The translations under genes and the position numbers were made by a program. A DNA stretch of 64,000 bases from Flectobacillus sp. BAB-3569 (GTDB taxonomy: Bacteria > Bacteroidota > Bacteroidia > Cytophagales > Spirosomataceae). Of this stretch, positions 16,541-26,104 are shown one piece after another. Where the stretch lies: assembly GCF_002270355.1 (NCBI RefSeq), contig NZ_NJFZ01000042.1, positions 1 to 64,000 of the forward strand. Reading direction: 5' to 3'. Within the stretch, counting starts at the first letter, position 1; each line of letters starts with the position of its first letter. A model generated the notes under the pieces. That model worked only from the letters and a program-made list of their open reading frames with translations. It made no database searches and had not been told where the DNA came from.

Positions 16541-18910
16541 ATGAAAAAAGTAACCTCTATACTCATTGGGCTCGGCTTTACAATAACTTCCTCGGTAAGC
16601 TATGCACAAAACTCTCCAAAGCCGATTGAGGCTTTTTCTTTGAATGAAGTCCGATTGACTGGTGGTGCATTTTTGCATGCCCAACAAAAGGATTTAGACT
16701 ATATTCTTTCACTCAATGCCGACCGACTGCTTGCGCCGTATCGCAAGGAAGCTGGGCTACCCATAAAAGCACCAGCGTATGGTAATTGGGAGAGTTCGGG
16801 CTTAGACGGACATATTGGGGGACATTATTTGTCAGCTTTGGCGCTGATGTATGCGTCAACAGGAGATAAGCGTTTGAAAGAAAAACTTGATTATTGTATC
16901 GCTGAGCTATCACTTTGTCAGCAACAGAACAAAAATGGCTATGTTGGGGGAATACCCAATGGTAAAATATTTTGGGAAAGAATTGGCAAAGGTGATATTG
17001 ATGGTAGTGGTTTTGGTTTGAATAATACTTGGGTACCATTGTATAATATTCATAAGCTATTTGCAGGTTTGAGAGATGCGTATTTGATTGGAGGAAACCA
17101 AGAAGCGAAAGAAGTTCTAATTCATCTTACCGACTGGTTTTGTAATCTTATTGCACCCCTCAACGATACGCAAGTTCAACAGATGCTCAAAACAGAGCAT
17201 GGTGGTATGAATGAGGTTTTGGCAGATGTGTATGTGATAACCCAGCAAAAGAAATATCTGGACGTAGCCGAAAGAATGTCACATCAGGCAATTCTTGCAC
17301 CATTGGTATCTCATGAGGATAAATTAACAGGTTTACACGCCAATACACAAATTCCCAAGGTCATTGGCTTTGAAAGAATTGCTGAACTAAAGAACCGTCA
17401 AGATTGGCACTCGGCTAGTGAATATTTTTGGCAGAATGTTACTCAAAAACGTAGTGTGGCATTTGGAGGAAATAGCTATCGAGAGCATTTTAATGCCACA
17501 GATAATTTTAAACCAATGTTAGAATCTAATCAAGGTCCTGAGACTTGTAACTCATACAACATGTTAAAACTGACCAAATCGCTGTTTTTGCATGAACCGA
17601 AGTCTTCTTACATTGATTTTTACGAAAGAACCTTATACAATCATATTTTGTCCTCACAGCATCCCGAACATGGAGGGTTGGTTTATTTTACACCAATTCG
17701 TCCGCAACACTATCGAGTGTATTCTGATGCTCAAAAAGGTTTTTGGTGTTGTGTGGGTTCAGGCATAGAAAATCACGCTAAATATGCAGAGTTGATTTAC
17801 GCACATGATGAAAAAAATATTTGGGTGAACTTGTTTGTGCCATCTCAACTCGACTGGAAGGAAAAAGGTATTCGTTTTACCCAAAAAACAGATTTTCCTA
17901 ATCAAGAAAGCACTGTAATTCAACTTTCTTTGAAGAAACCACAAAAATTTAAGTTGTTTCTAAGAAAACCTTTCTGGCTCAATGCTAAAACCTTGTCAGT
18001 AAAAGTAAATAATCAAATACAAAAACTCAGTGTAAATGAGCAAGGTTATGTTTCGGTTGAGAGAACATGGCAAAATGGCGATATAGTACAATTAGCTTTG
18101 CCTATGGATACTAGATTAGAACAATTACCAGACGGCTCTAACTGGTATGCTTTTGCTCATGGACCAATTATTTTGGCTGCTGCTACCGATTCTACCGATT
18201 TGAAGGGATTAGTAGCAGATGATTCAAGAATGGGTCATGAAGCAATTGGTAAATTGTATCCAATCAATCAAGCGCCCGTGTTGGTAGGCACACAGAATGA
18301 GGTTGTTGCGAGTTTGAAACCGATTAAAAATCAGACCCTTGCCTATAAAATAGAAAGTCCGAATCTGTTTTTTACTCAGAAAACAAACTTGATTTTAAAG
18401 CCATTTTATCAATTGCATGATGCTCGTTATATGATGTATTGGCCATTGATGAGTGCTAATGAGGTAAGTCAGCATCAGGAAAAACTGAAGGCAGAAGAGC
18501 AGGCTGGTATTATTTTGCGTCAAAAAACGGTAGACTGGATTACTTTGGGCGAACAACAACCTGAAGCTGACCATGCCTTTGACGGAAAGCAAACTAGAGT
18601 AGGAGGGAGTATTGGTAATTTTTGGCGCTCCACTACGGCATGGATGTCTTACAAATTGAATAATCCAGAGTTAAAAGCCAAAGCAATCGAAATAACAGTC
18701 TTGAAAGATGCCAAAACTCATATTTTCGAAGTTTGGATAAACGATGTTTTATCTCAGAAAGTAGAAATTAATGCTGATAATGGAAAAATTCAAATCTTTA
18801 CCATTGCTTTAGAGGGAAATACATTGTTGCAGCAAAATATCCCTATCAAAATTGTTTCGACAGGGGAAAATGGTTCTGGGGCTATACAAACCATTCGATT
18901 AGTAAAATAA
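16541..18910 (+). CDS. Secreted GH127-family glycosidase (beta-L-arabinofuranosidase type)
   Basis: This 789-residue protein has a signal peptide (MKKVTSILIGLGFTITSSVSYAQ). The (alpha/alpha)6 barrel domain (DUF1680) covers about 30-520, followed by beta-sandwich domains. The Zn-binding and catalytic set known for GH127 is intact: Glu and Cys in GPETCNSYN near 331-335 and the Cys-Cys pair in FWCCVGSG near 402, the second of which is the likely nucleophile. GLDGHIGGHYLSALALMYA is another family hallmark. It likely removes beta-L-arabinofuranosyl groups from plant glycans. ATG 16541 is chosen over the in-frame upstream codon at 16505 because of the signal peptide. Same direction as the GH42 gene but separated by a terminator. 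Confidence 0.9.
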   Translation: MKKVTSILIGLGFTITSSVSYAQNSPKPIEAFSLNEVRLTGGAFLHAQQKDLDYILSLNADRLLAPYRKEAGLPIKAPAYGNWESSGLDGHIGGHYLSALALMYASTGDKRLKEKLDYCIAELSLCQQQNKNGYVGGIPNGKIFWERIGKGDIDGSGFGLNNTWVPLYNIHKLFAGLRDAYLIGGNQEAKEVLIHLTDWFCNLIAPLNDTQVQQMLKTEHGGMNEVLADVYVITQQKKYLDVAERMSHQAILAPLVSHEDKLTGLHANTQIPKVIGFERIAELKNRQDWHSASEYFWQNVTQKRSVAFGGNSYREHFNATDNFKPMLESNQGPETCNSYNMLKLTKSLFLHEPKSSYIDFYERTLYNHILSSQHPEHGGLVYFTPIRPQHYRVYSDAQKGFWCCVGSGIENHAKYAELIYAHDEKNIWVNLFVPSQLDWKEKGIRFTQKTDFPNQESTVIQLSLKKPQKFKLFLRKPFWLNAKTLSVKVNNQIQKLSVNEQGYVSVERTWQNGDIVQLALPMDTRLEQLPDGSNWYAFAHGPIILAAATDSTDLKGLVADDSRMGHEAIGKLYPINQAPVLVGTQNEVVASLKPIKNQTLAYKIESPNLFFTQKTNLILKPFYQLHDARYMMYWPLMSANEVSQHQEKLKAEEQAGIILRQKTVDWITLGEQQPEADHAFDGKQTRVGGSIGNFWRSTTAWMSYKLNNPELKAKAIEITVLKDAKTHIFEVWINDVLSQKVEINADNGKIQIFTIALEGNTLLQQNIPIKIVSTGENGSGAIQTIRLVK

Positions 18911-18959
18911 GATCTCAATTCATGCAAACACTTGCAGTTGATTAATTGAGTTTTTCAAC

Positions 18960-18999
18960 AAAACGCTTTCTGAGGTATAGCCCTTTGAAAGCGTTTTTT
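18960..18999 (+). terminator. Terminator after the GH127 gene
   Basis: AAAACGCTTTC (18960-18970) pairs with GAAAGCGTTTT (18987-18997), with a T run after it. Confidence 0.85.
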
Positions 19000-19075
19000 G
19001 TTTGAGATGAAGCATCAACATATCTTGAGATAGTATCTGAAAAAGTTAAAGGATACAAAACTCTTGAGTTTTTAC

Positions 19076-19083
19076 TAAATTTG
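19076..19083 (+). promoter_or_regulatory. TAnnTTTG element before the FGE-like gene
   Basis: TAAATTTG is a perfect -7 match 52 bases upstream of the ATG at 19136. No -33 element is convincing. Confidence 0.4.
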
Positions 19084-19135
19084 AGCATTACCTGTAAGAA
19101 TTTTGAATCTCTTATTTTCTATAAAATTTTGAAAT

Positions 19136-20203
19136 ATGTTGAGAATAACAATGCTAATAAGTCTGATGGGATGGATTTTAAGTCCCCTTTTTCATGAAGT
19201 TATCACAACCCAGCAAAAGCCTTCTGTAGCCGTTTGTAAAACAGAACCTAAGAAAAAAAGCTTAGCCAGAATAGCCATGAAGAATAGTATCAAGGTTAAT
19301 TCAGACAAGAAAGACAACGGGATGGTGTTTGTGCAAGGAGGTAGTTTTATGATGGGAAATAAAGATTTCTCAGATGCGGTTCCTGTGCATAAAGTGACAG
19401 TCAATTCTTATTGGATAGATGCACATGAGGTAACGAATGCGGAGTTTTCGGCATTTGTAAAAGCTACCAAATATATCACAGTGGCAGAAAGACCACTTGA
19501 TCCTAAAGCATTCCCTGGCGTTCCATTGGAAAAATTAAAGGCAGGTTCATTGGTTTTTAAAGCCCCAAAGCAGGTAAGTTCACTTGACAATTACTTTGAG
19601 TGGTGGGAGTTTGTTGCAGGTGCGGACTGGCGACATCCATTAGGGCCTAAAAGCAATATTATAGGAAAAGAAAACTACCCAGTAGTTCATATAGCCCATG
19701 AAGATGCTGTAGCTTATGCTAAATGGGCTGGTAAACGTCTACCTACCGAAGCCGAATGGGAATTTGCATCCAAAGGTAAAAATAGTAGTTCTAAATACGA
19801 ATGGGGAAATCAATTGCTACCCAATGGGAAGTGGATGGCAAATATTTTTCAAGGTACTTTTCCTACACAAAATCTCAAGAAAGATGGTTATGCTGCTACA
19901 GCACCAGTGGGTTCATTTCCAGCAAATACCACAGGCGTGTATGACATGACAGGAAATGTTTGGGAATGGTGTAGTGATTTGTATCATGTGAATTATTATA
20001 AGTCGAGCCCTACGCAGAACCCTAAAGGACCCAAGAATAGCTTTGATCCAGAAGAACCTGGCGTCATAAAGTATGTTCAAAGAGGCGGCTCTTATCTGTG
20101 CAGTGATCAGTATTGTGTGAGATATGAGGCGGGGAGTAGAGGAAAAGGAGAGGCCATGAGTTCGACAAACCATATTGGTTTTCGATGTGTAAAGGACATG
20201 TAA
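19136..20203 (+). CDS. FGE/SUMF1-family protein with intact active-site cysteine pair
   Basis: This 355-residue protein has an N-terminal hydrophobic segment (signal or anchor, residues 1-22). The FGE-sulfatase domain (about 60-355) is recognised by MVFVQGGSFMMG, RLPTEAEWEFASKG, GVYDMTGNVWEWCSD and the closing NHIGFRCVKD. GGSYLCSDQYCVRYEAGSR carries Cys322 and Cys327, matching the C-x4-C pair that binds copper in true formylglycine-generating enzymes; most bacterial SUMF1 relatives lack it. It may therefore activate sulfatases, although none is encoded in the window. It lies between glycosidase genes and a SusCD pair, so sulfated glycans are a plausible link. An alternative start is ATG 19151. 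Confidence 0.85.
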   Translation: MLRITMLISLMGWILSPLFHEVITTQQKPSVAVCKTEPKKKSLARIAMKNSIKVNSDKKDNGMVFVQGGSFMMGNKDFSDAVPVHKVTVNSYWIDAHEVTNAEFSAFVKATKYITVAERPLDPKAFPGVPLEKLKAGSLVFKAPKQVSSLDNYFEWWEFVAGADWRHPLGPKSNIIGKENYPVVHIAHEDAVAYAKWAGKRLPTEAEWEFASKGKNSSSKYEWGNQLLPNGKWMANIFQGTFPTQNLKKDGYAATAPVGSFPANTTGVYDMTGNVWEWCSDLYHVNYYKSSPTQNPKGPKNSFDPEEPGVIKYVQRGGSYLCSDQYCVRYEAGSRGKGEAMSSTNHIGFRCVKDM

Positions 20204-20206
20204 GCG

Positions 20207-20425
20207 TTAGCAGAGACAATTAACTACCATAGTTTTACTAGATTCATGTAAGTCATATTGTAACTCGAATTGACTATCAAAATCATCTTTTGCCATGAAG
20301 AACAGTTCTCCAGTTGTATCCTCGAATCGAGTAAACATTACGCAAAAACCTTGAATGTCGTGATTGTATACAGAATCACTGATTACCTTAATCTGAGTAA
20401 GGCTTTTTTTGTGTTGATATAGCAT
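20207..20425 (-). CDS. Small hypothetical protein
   Basis: This 72-residue acidic protein has no recognised family. It has amphipathic beta-like stretches (GFCVMFTRFEDTTGELFFMA) and an acidic middle (KDDFDSQFELQYDL), a composition unlike a random reading frame. It converges on the FGE-like gene with only a 3-base gap and is upstream of the SusD terminator. A near-match to the -7 element (minus strand GATATTTG) lies about 40 bases before its ATG. It is probably a real small cytoplasmic protein of unknown role. Confidence 0.5.
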   Translation of the reverse strand: MLYQHKKSLTQIKVISDSVYNHDIQGFCVMFTRFEDTTGELFFMAKDDFDSQFELQYDLHESSKTMVVNCLC

Positions 20426-20520
20426 AAAACTTTATAAAGTATGGATAAGTAAACTAGTACGGTACAAATATCCACCAAAATTTACATTTAATTGTTGAGG
20501 TATTCCATCTTTTGTTAAAA

Positions 20521-20562
20521 AATAATGGCTGCTATTAACCAAAGTCAATAGCAGCCATTATT
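20521..20562 (-). terminator. Terminator of the susCD operon
   Basis: AATAATGGCTGCTATT and AATAGCAGCCATTATT are perfect 16-bp arms around a 10-base loop, 17 bases beyond the susD stop codon. Confidence 0.85.
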
Positions 20563-20578
20563 ATTACTCTAAATCCTA

Positions 20579-22069
20579 TTACTGTGGGTTTTGAACAACC
20601 ACACCGTTAGTGTTATTGATTTCGTCTTGAGGAATCAAGAATACCCATCTCTTATCACCAGCAGGTACATCCATTACACCGTTAGTATAAGCAGCGTTAT
20701 GGTTACCACCATTACGGTTTAAGGCTGCGTTTGTACGTTTTAAGTCATAGAAACGGAAACCTTCACCCCAAAGTTCAACACGACGCTGAGTCATGATTTC
20801 TTCGATTAACGCATCTCCAGTCTTTGTAGATTTTACATAAGATGGATCACGGTTAACTGCCAAAGGATAAAGAGCATCAGCAGCAGCAGCGTTGTTTCCT
20901 GAACGAGCTAAAGCTTCAGCCTCAATCAAATACATTTCGGCCGCACGCATATATGGCACATCCCCGATACTTAAACTTGCATCTGCGACTCTAAATTTCT
21001 TTGGATGGTATGCAAATCTGTTGAAGTTAGAAGCAGGAAGAGGGAAATCAACGGTGTTTTTACCTGTCGGATCCCACAATTTCTTACGAATATCAGTATC
21101 AGTAATTTTATTATACAACGCCGAGAACATCACTTTTGGAGTTGAACGAATAGCCGTTGAGCTATAGTTGTTCGACATATAAGCGAAGAATGAATAGAAG
21201 TAGTTAGTCTGATCTGCTACAATTCTAGAAGCCCACATCCATTCTCCATTTGAATAGTTGTTGAAACCACCCAAATAGTCTGTATTTGACATCAAAGTAA
21301 ACCCTGTTCTGGCTTCTTTCGCTAATGTAGCAGCAGTAGTCCAATCTTGTTGAGTAAGAGCAACACGAGCTTTAATACCTTTAGCTACATTGATATTGAA
21401 GTGAGACTTATCTAAACGAGTATAGCCTGAAAACAAAGCAATAGCATCTGTCAAGTCTTTGTTGATTTGAGTATAAACCTCAGCAACAGTAGCACGAGGA
21501 GTTGGAGTAGTTTTTGGTTCAAGAACCAACGGAACACCTAAACCACTATTAGCAGCTCCAGCGACAAAGCGCTCACCAAATAACTGTACCATTTGGAAAT
21601 ATGCCCAACCACGGTAAGTCAATGCTTCAGCTTTGATGGCATTTTTATCTGCATCAGTACCTTCTGCTTTATCAATATTCGCAATAATCATGTTTGCGTT
21701 ACTGATAAGCATATAATAGAAAGTATAGTTATAATAACAAATCGAGCTGTTAGCAGTTCGGTGACTAATCCATTGGTATTCACTTCTCAACCATGAGTTT
21801 GAAACGTTAGGGAATACTAAGTCCTCACCCAAAATGTCGGTATATAACATGTTACCTGATTGACCACCTTGCGCTTGTACACTAAAAATTTGTGAGTACA
21901 TCAAACGGTGAATACCATTCAATGCTGCCCAAGCATTTTTAGTTGTTTTAAAAGCATCTACTGTAGCAACTTGGTCTGTAGGTGCTGTTTCGAGATAATC
22001 CGATTCGCACGCAGATAATGACAATGCTGTCATTAATCCTAGAACGCCTTTTTTAAGTATATTTTTCAT
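20579..22069 (-). CDS. susD: SusD/RagB-family outer-membrane glycan-binding lipoprotein
   Basis: This 496-residue lipoprotein has a signal peptide ending in the lipobox LSAC (Cys21), so it is anchored at the outer membrane. SusD-like TPR features and conserved segments such as ALTYRGWAYFQMVQLFGE, AAEMYLIEAEALARSG and the C-terminal QRRVELWGEGFRFYDLKR are clear. It pairs with the SusC transporter immediately upstream (33-base gap) to capture oligosaccharides and hand them to the pore. The substrate is not readable; neighbouring enzymes suggest arabinose-, galactose- or rhamnose-containing plant glycans. A strong terminator follows. Confidence 0.93.
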   Translation of the reverse strand: MKNILKKGVLGLMTALSLSACESDYLETAPTDQVATVDAFKTTKNAWAALNGIHRLMYSQIFSVQAQGGQSGNMLYTDILGEDLVFPNVSNSWLRSEYQWISHRTANSSICYYNYTFYYMLISNANMIIANIDKAEGTDADKNAIKAEALTYRGWAYFQMVQLFGERFVAGAANSGLGVPLVLEPKTTPTPRATVAEVYTQINKDLTDAIALFSGYTRLDKSHFNINVAKGIKARVALTQQDWTTAATLAKEARTGFTLMSNTDYLGGFNNYSNGEWMWASRIVADQTNYFYSFFAYMSNNYSSTAIRSTPKVMFSALYNKITDTDIRKKLWDPTGKNTVDFPLPASNFNRFAYHPKKFRVADASLSIGDVPYMRAAEMYLIEAEALARSGNNAAAADALYPLAVNRDPSYVKSTKTGDALIEEIMTQRRVELWGEGFRFYDLKRTNAALNRNGGNHNAAYTNGVMDVPAGDKRWVFLIPQDEINNTNGVVVQNPQ

Positions 22070-22101
22070 TTGCTTTTTCTCTTTTATTGATGATTTTCTA
22101 A

Positions 22102-25100
22102 TTAAAAACCTAAACGAGCACCAATTGACATAACTCTGTTGAAGTTATAGGTGTTGTCTACTGTACCGTTGAATGAACCAGTTACGTTCATACCTTTTCT
22201 AGCTGACAATAGGCCAAGGTTTTCGCCTGAGAAATAGACACTTGCATTTTTAGCCCCAATTTTAGCCAACCAGTTTGAAGGGATTTTATACGTAAAGGTT
22301 ACGTTATTTAACATTAAATAAGAGGCATCCGTTAAGTATCTTGTACTACCACCAGTTTGGTTTGTGATGTTTCCGTTATCAAAACGAGGAACGTCTGTTA
22401 CATCACCAGCTTTTTGCCAACGTCTCAACGCATCTACGTGCATAGCTGTACCATAAGTACCACCGTGCATCAAAGAGCCATACGCTGAGTCATACACTTT
22501 ACCACCTAATTGGTAGGTCAATTGTACGCTCAATGTAAAGTTTTTGTAAGAGAAATTGTTATTAATAGAACCATATACATCTGGAATAGAAGAAGTACCA
22601 TTGTAACGTTGATTTGCTTCTGCTAATACAGTTGTAACAGTATCTGCACCAATTACTTTACCATTAGTAGTCAAGATGTTTGTTTTGTACAAGGCATTAC
22701 CTGTTTCAGAATCAACACCATAGAATTGACGCAAGTAGAAATCGTAGATTGAGTGACCAACACTATATCCTTTTGAGCCAGAGATAATTAGAGGTTGATT
22801 GTCTGGCATCTTAGTGATTTGGTTCTTCAATGTTGTTGCGTTAAGCGTTGCAGAATATTTGAAATCACCAGTATTGATAATATCACCTGTTAATTGGAAT
22901 TCAAAACCTCTGTTGTAAAGGTTACCAATGTTTTTAGGAATAGTAAAACCACCACCTGTTGTACCACCAGCAGCTAAAGGAAGAGGTACGTTGAAGATCA
23001 AACCTGCTGTTTCACGATTGAAATATTCAAGACTACCTGACAATTTACCTTTGAATAAGCTGAAATCAACACCTAAGTCAAAGTTGTTTGCTGTTTCCCA
23101 AGTCAAATCAGGGTTCGGGATAGAAGCTTGCGTAAATCCTGGTTCTGCATTGTTATTTCTTCCTAAAGTATACAATGCTTGATAAGGATAATAACCTAAA
23201 CCTCCATCATTACCTACTACACCATAAGATGCTCTTACTTTCAATAAGTCAACCCATTTTACATCAAAGAAATCTTCTCTTTCGATATTATAGGCTCCAC
23301 CAACTGACCAGAAGTTAGCCCAACGTACGCCAGGAGCGAAACGAGAGTTACCATCGCGACGAATAGAAGCATTCAAGATATATTTTTTATCGAAATCGTA
23401 GTTAGCTCTTGCAAAGTAACTTTCGATGGTGTAGTTATCTTCGTAAGAAGAAACGCCTAATACTGTTGCAAAGTTTGGCAATTCAGTAATACCATCTACG
23501 ATGATACCTGAACGAGAACCTGTCAAATAGTTGTATTTGTAAGTAAAGTTCTCATGACCACCCAAAACGTTTACATGATGTTTACCAATTTGTTTATCAA
23601 ATTCTAACAATTGGTTCCAAGTATAGTTGGTAGTACGGTACAAGTAGTGGTATGAGCGACCTGCAGGAGCACCATCCCCAATCGTTGGGTTATCGTAAGT
23701 ACGGTAGTGTGTATCTTGCAAATCAAAGCTCAAGTTTGTTGTAGCTTTCAAAAATGGTAAAATCGTGATTGTAGCAAAGGTACGTGCACCTATCAAACCA
23801 CGGATTTGGTTACGTTGATTTAATTCGTTTTCCCAAATTGTATGACGACCACTAGAGTTTGGTCTAGAGTCCCCCATGTCATATACTCTATTTCCATTTG
23901 CATCCAATACATAAGCACCTGTTGTTTGGTCATGCTTGTAAACAGGATAAATTGGAGCCATGAAACGTGAGATATAGAATGGGTTGATAAACGAAGTACC
24001 ACCATCTGAACCAGCATCAACATTGGCCATACTGTAAGTACCATTCAAGTTCAAACCAGTTTTCAACCATTTGGTAGCTTGTGTATTTACACTAACACGA
24101 CCAGTAAAACGTTCGAAATCAGATTTTAACAAATAACCTTGTTCTTTTGTATAACCTAATGATACAAAGTAGTCTGACTTACTAGTACCACCATCATAGT
24201 TGATAGTATAGTTCTTTCTACTTTTTCCACCTTGTTGCATTGCATTTGCCCAGTTTAAATCTTCTGGATATAATAATTGAGCATTAGGGTTCAATTGGCC
24301 GTTTACGTCTACGATTTGAGTAGGCGAAACGTTGAATGGGTTATAGCTTCCCAATAAATTGTAAATACCAGTGTAAGCTCTACCTCCGTACGAAGTTGTC
24401 AAGCCAGAAGCTATACTGCTAGCTACATCCTGTGGTACTTTTAATGAACCATAAGTCAATGTATTACGATATACTTCCCACATCAATGGATAGTATTGTT
24501 GAGCACTTACAGTTTCATATTCTTGTAAACCTCTAGCAATTACACCTTCAGAAGCGCTAATATTGAAGTTGTTACGACCTTCTTTTCCTTTTTTGGTAGT
24601 AATCATGATTACACCATTTGCCCCTCTTGAACCATAAATAGCGGTTGTTGCAGCATCTTTCAATACTGAGATAGACTCAATATCATCTGGGTTCAAAGTA
24701 GACGTACTACCGTTGAAAGGTACACCATCAACAACATAAAGTGCGTTGTTTGAAGCAGAAAGTGAACCAAAACCTCTTACACGAATGGTAGGTTCAGAAC
24801 CTGGAGCACCACCAGACAACGTAGCCTGAACCCCTGGAGCAGCACCTACTAGGGCGTTCATTACGTTTGCTACTGGTTTAGTAGCGATTACGTCTTTACT
24901 AATTTGAGCCGACGAACCAACGTGAGTAGATTTATTTACAGTACCATAACCAACGATAAGTACCTCGTTCAACATTTGTGCATCACCTTCAAGTGATACA
25001 TTGATAGTTGTACGGTTTTGGATAGAAATTTCTTGTTTTGTGTAACCTACCGAAGAAATAACTAAGGTGCCATTTCCGGCTGCAGCGATACTAAATTTAC

Positions 25101-25278
25101 CATCCTTATCGGTGGTAGTACCTTTAGTAGTACCTTTTAGTACAACTGTAACACCAGGCAAAGCTGTACCATCTTCTTTCGAGGAAACAACCCCTTTCAC
25201 GGTAGTTTGAGCTTGGGCATAGCCACAAGTCAACACAAACAGAAATAATACGAGAAAATTTCGTAAACGATTATTCAT
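22102..25278 (-). CDS. susC: SusC/RagA-family TonB-dependent outer-membrane transporter
   Basis: This 1058-residue protein has a signal peptide (MNNRLRNFLVLFLFVLTCGYAQAQ). A carboxypeptidase-regulatory-like domain follows at about 25-105 (TTVKGVVSSKEDGTALPGVTV). The TonB box region and plug lie at about 108-235, with VLIVGYGTVNKS, RVRGFGSLSASNNALYVVDG and ATTAIYGSRGANGVIMITTK. The remainder is a large beta-barrel ending in aromatic Phe (GARLGF). It forms the oligosaccharide import pore with SusD. ATG 25278 is preferred, since a 13-codon in-frame extension to 25317 precedes a perfect signal peptide. No sigma/anti-sigma pair was found nearby. Confidence 0.94.
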   Translation of the reverse strand: MNNRLRNFLVLFLFVLTCGYAQAQTTVKGVVSSKEDGTALPGVTVVLKGTTKGTTTDKDGKFSIAAAGNGTLVISSVGYTKQEISIQNRTTINVSLEGDAQMLNEVLIVGYGTVNKSTHVGSSAQISKDVIATKPVANVMNALVGAAPGVQATLSGGAPGSEPTIRVRGFGSLSASNNALYVVDGVPFNGSTSTLNPDDIESISVLKDAATTAIYGSRGANGVIMITTKKGKEGRNNFNISASEGVIARGLQEYETVSAQQYYPLMWEVYRNTLTYGSLKVPQDVASSIASGLTTSYGGRAYTGIYNLLGSYNPFNVSPTQIVDVNGQLNPNAQLLYPEDLNWANAMQQGGKSRKNYTINYDGGTSKSDYFVSLGYTKEQGYLLKSDFERFTGRVSVNTQATKWLKTGLNLNGTYSMANVDAGSDGGTSFINPFYISRFMAPIYPVYKHDQTTGAYVLDANGNRVYDMGDSRPNSSGRHTIWENELNQRNQIRGLIGARTFATITILPFLKATTNLSFDLQDTHYRTYDNPTIGDGAPAGRSYHYLYRTTNYTWNQLLEFDKQIGKHHVNVLGGHENFTYKYNYLTGSRSGIIVDGITELPNFATVLGVSSYEDNYTIESYFARANYDFDKKYILNASIRRDGNSRFAPGVRWANFWSVGGAYNIEREDFFDVKWVDLLKVRASYGVVGNDGGLGYYPYQALYTLGRNNNAEPGFTQASIPNPDLTWETANNFDLGVDFSLFKGKLSGSLEYFNRETAGLIFNVPLPLAAGGTTGGGFTIPKNIGNLYNRGFEFQLTGDIINTGDFKYSATLNATTLKNQITKMPDNQPLIISGSKGYSVGHSIYDFYLRQFYGVDSETGNALYKTNILTTNGKVIGADTVTTVLAEANQRYNGTSSIPDVYGSINNNFSYKNFTLSVQLTYQLGGKVYDSAYGSLMHGGTYGTAMHVDALRRWQKAGDVTDVPRFDNGNITNQTGGSTRYLTDASYLMLNNVTFTYKIPSNWLAKIGAKNASVYFSGENLGLLSARKGMNVTGSFNGTVDNTYNFNRVMSIGARLGF

Positions 25279-25730
25279 TTTTTGTGCGTTTTTAGTTAGT
25301 AGATAAAGAAAATACAATAATTAGCAAAGGAAGATATCTAAGAAAAGTACCAATAATAATGCAGTTCAATAGGGTGCTGTGGTTTATCGAAAAAATTATT
25401 TATGGTGATTTTTATAAACATCAAAATAAAACAACTGTCTGTATGTGTTAAACAGAAATTTTATTGCTATGGGGTAAAATTAGCGTATTTTTTACTAAAA
25501 TTTTATAAAAAATTAATATAATTTATTGATTATGAGTATTTATTCTTAAATTTTACTACTCGAATTATACTGTTTTGTGTTGTTTATCATGATATTTCTA
25601 CGTTTAAATAAATAAAAAAAGCCTTAGTTCAACGGTCTACAGTTGTTGGACTAGGGCTTTTTTAAACTTCGATTTGTCTTATTTAACTTCTACATATTAC
25701 TATTTTGTATCTTGTTAAATTTCAATAGTT
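25279..25730. other. Intergenic region between susC and a small gene, with hairpin terminator
   Basis: No gene is seen in this AT-rich gap. A hairpin at 25615-25663 has 19-base arms, AAAAAAGCCTTAGTTCAAC and GTTGGACTAGGGCTTTTTT, matched except for two positions that are U-G wobbles on plus-strand RNA. It lies downstream of the minus-strand gene at 25731 and shields susC from it. The susC promoter must lie in 25279-25600, but no exact TAnnTTTG element was found on that strand. Confidence 0.6.
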
Positions 25731-26072
25731 TTATTCGTCAATTTTTGAGTTTGATAGTATAAGTCGTGCCTCAATGACCAATAAGGATTCGGTTATCAGG
25801 TCGCATAGTTCAAGAATTTCGGCTTCGGAAAATAATAAAAAAAAGTGCTGTAGCGGCGTTTTGAATAGCAACTCCTTCCCATGAGAACTTGGATATTCAT
25901 AGAAGCCTATCTTTTCTTCCATAACAGCTTTAAATTGTTTAAGCTCGGCTAAAGAAAGTGCAAAAAGTAAATTCTTATAAGCGAGATTATATTGATTGCA
26001 ACAAGTGCAGTGACTGACAAAAGCATTTTCTTTTTCTAATATGCTCTGAGTTTGATGTTCTGAATGACGCAT
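25731..26072 (-). CDS. Small uncharacterised protein of a two-member family in this window
   Basis: This 113-residue protein has no signal peptide. A Cys cluster (HCTCCNQYNLAY, residues 21-32) is followed by LLFALSLAELKQFKAVMEEKI, KTPLQHFFLLFSEAEILEL and a helical end. It aligns by eye along its whole length with the protein at 37968-38318 (shared Cys, LxxFxLxxxxxF core, P-Q/L-H-x-x-L-x-L-x-E-I stretch). Both resemble a short Bacteroidota-only family, possibly DUF6686; I am not certain of the number. It is cotranscribed with the HMA-like gene (32-base gap) from a promoter carrying an operator-like dyad shared with the siderophore-type receptor, so an iron- or metal-related role is inferred. 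Confidence 0.7.
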   Translation of the reverse strand: MRHSEHQTQSILEKENAFVSHCTCCNQYNLAYKNLLFALSLAELKQFKAVMEEKIGFYEYPSSHGKELLFKTPLQHFFLLFSEAEILELCDLITESLLVIEARLILSNSKIDE

Positions 26073-26104
26073 GATATATACGTTTTGAGTTTATACTTCA
26101 AGAT

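Noticed and set aside
5457-25278. Transposases or integrase genes marking the catabolic region as recently mobile
   Set aside because: None was recognised anywhere in the window, and no flanking direct repeats were seen; mobility is inferred only from the replicon type.
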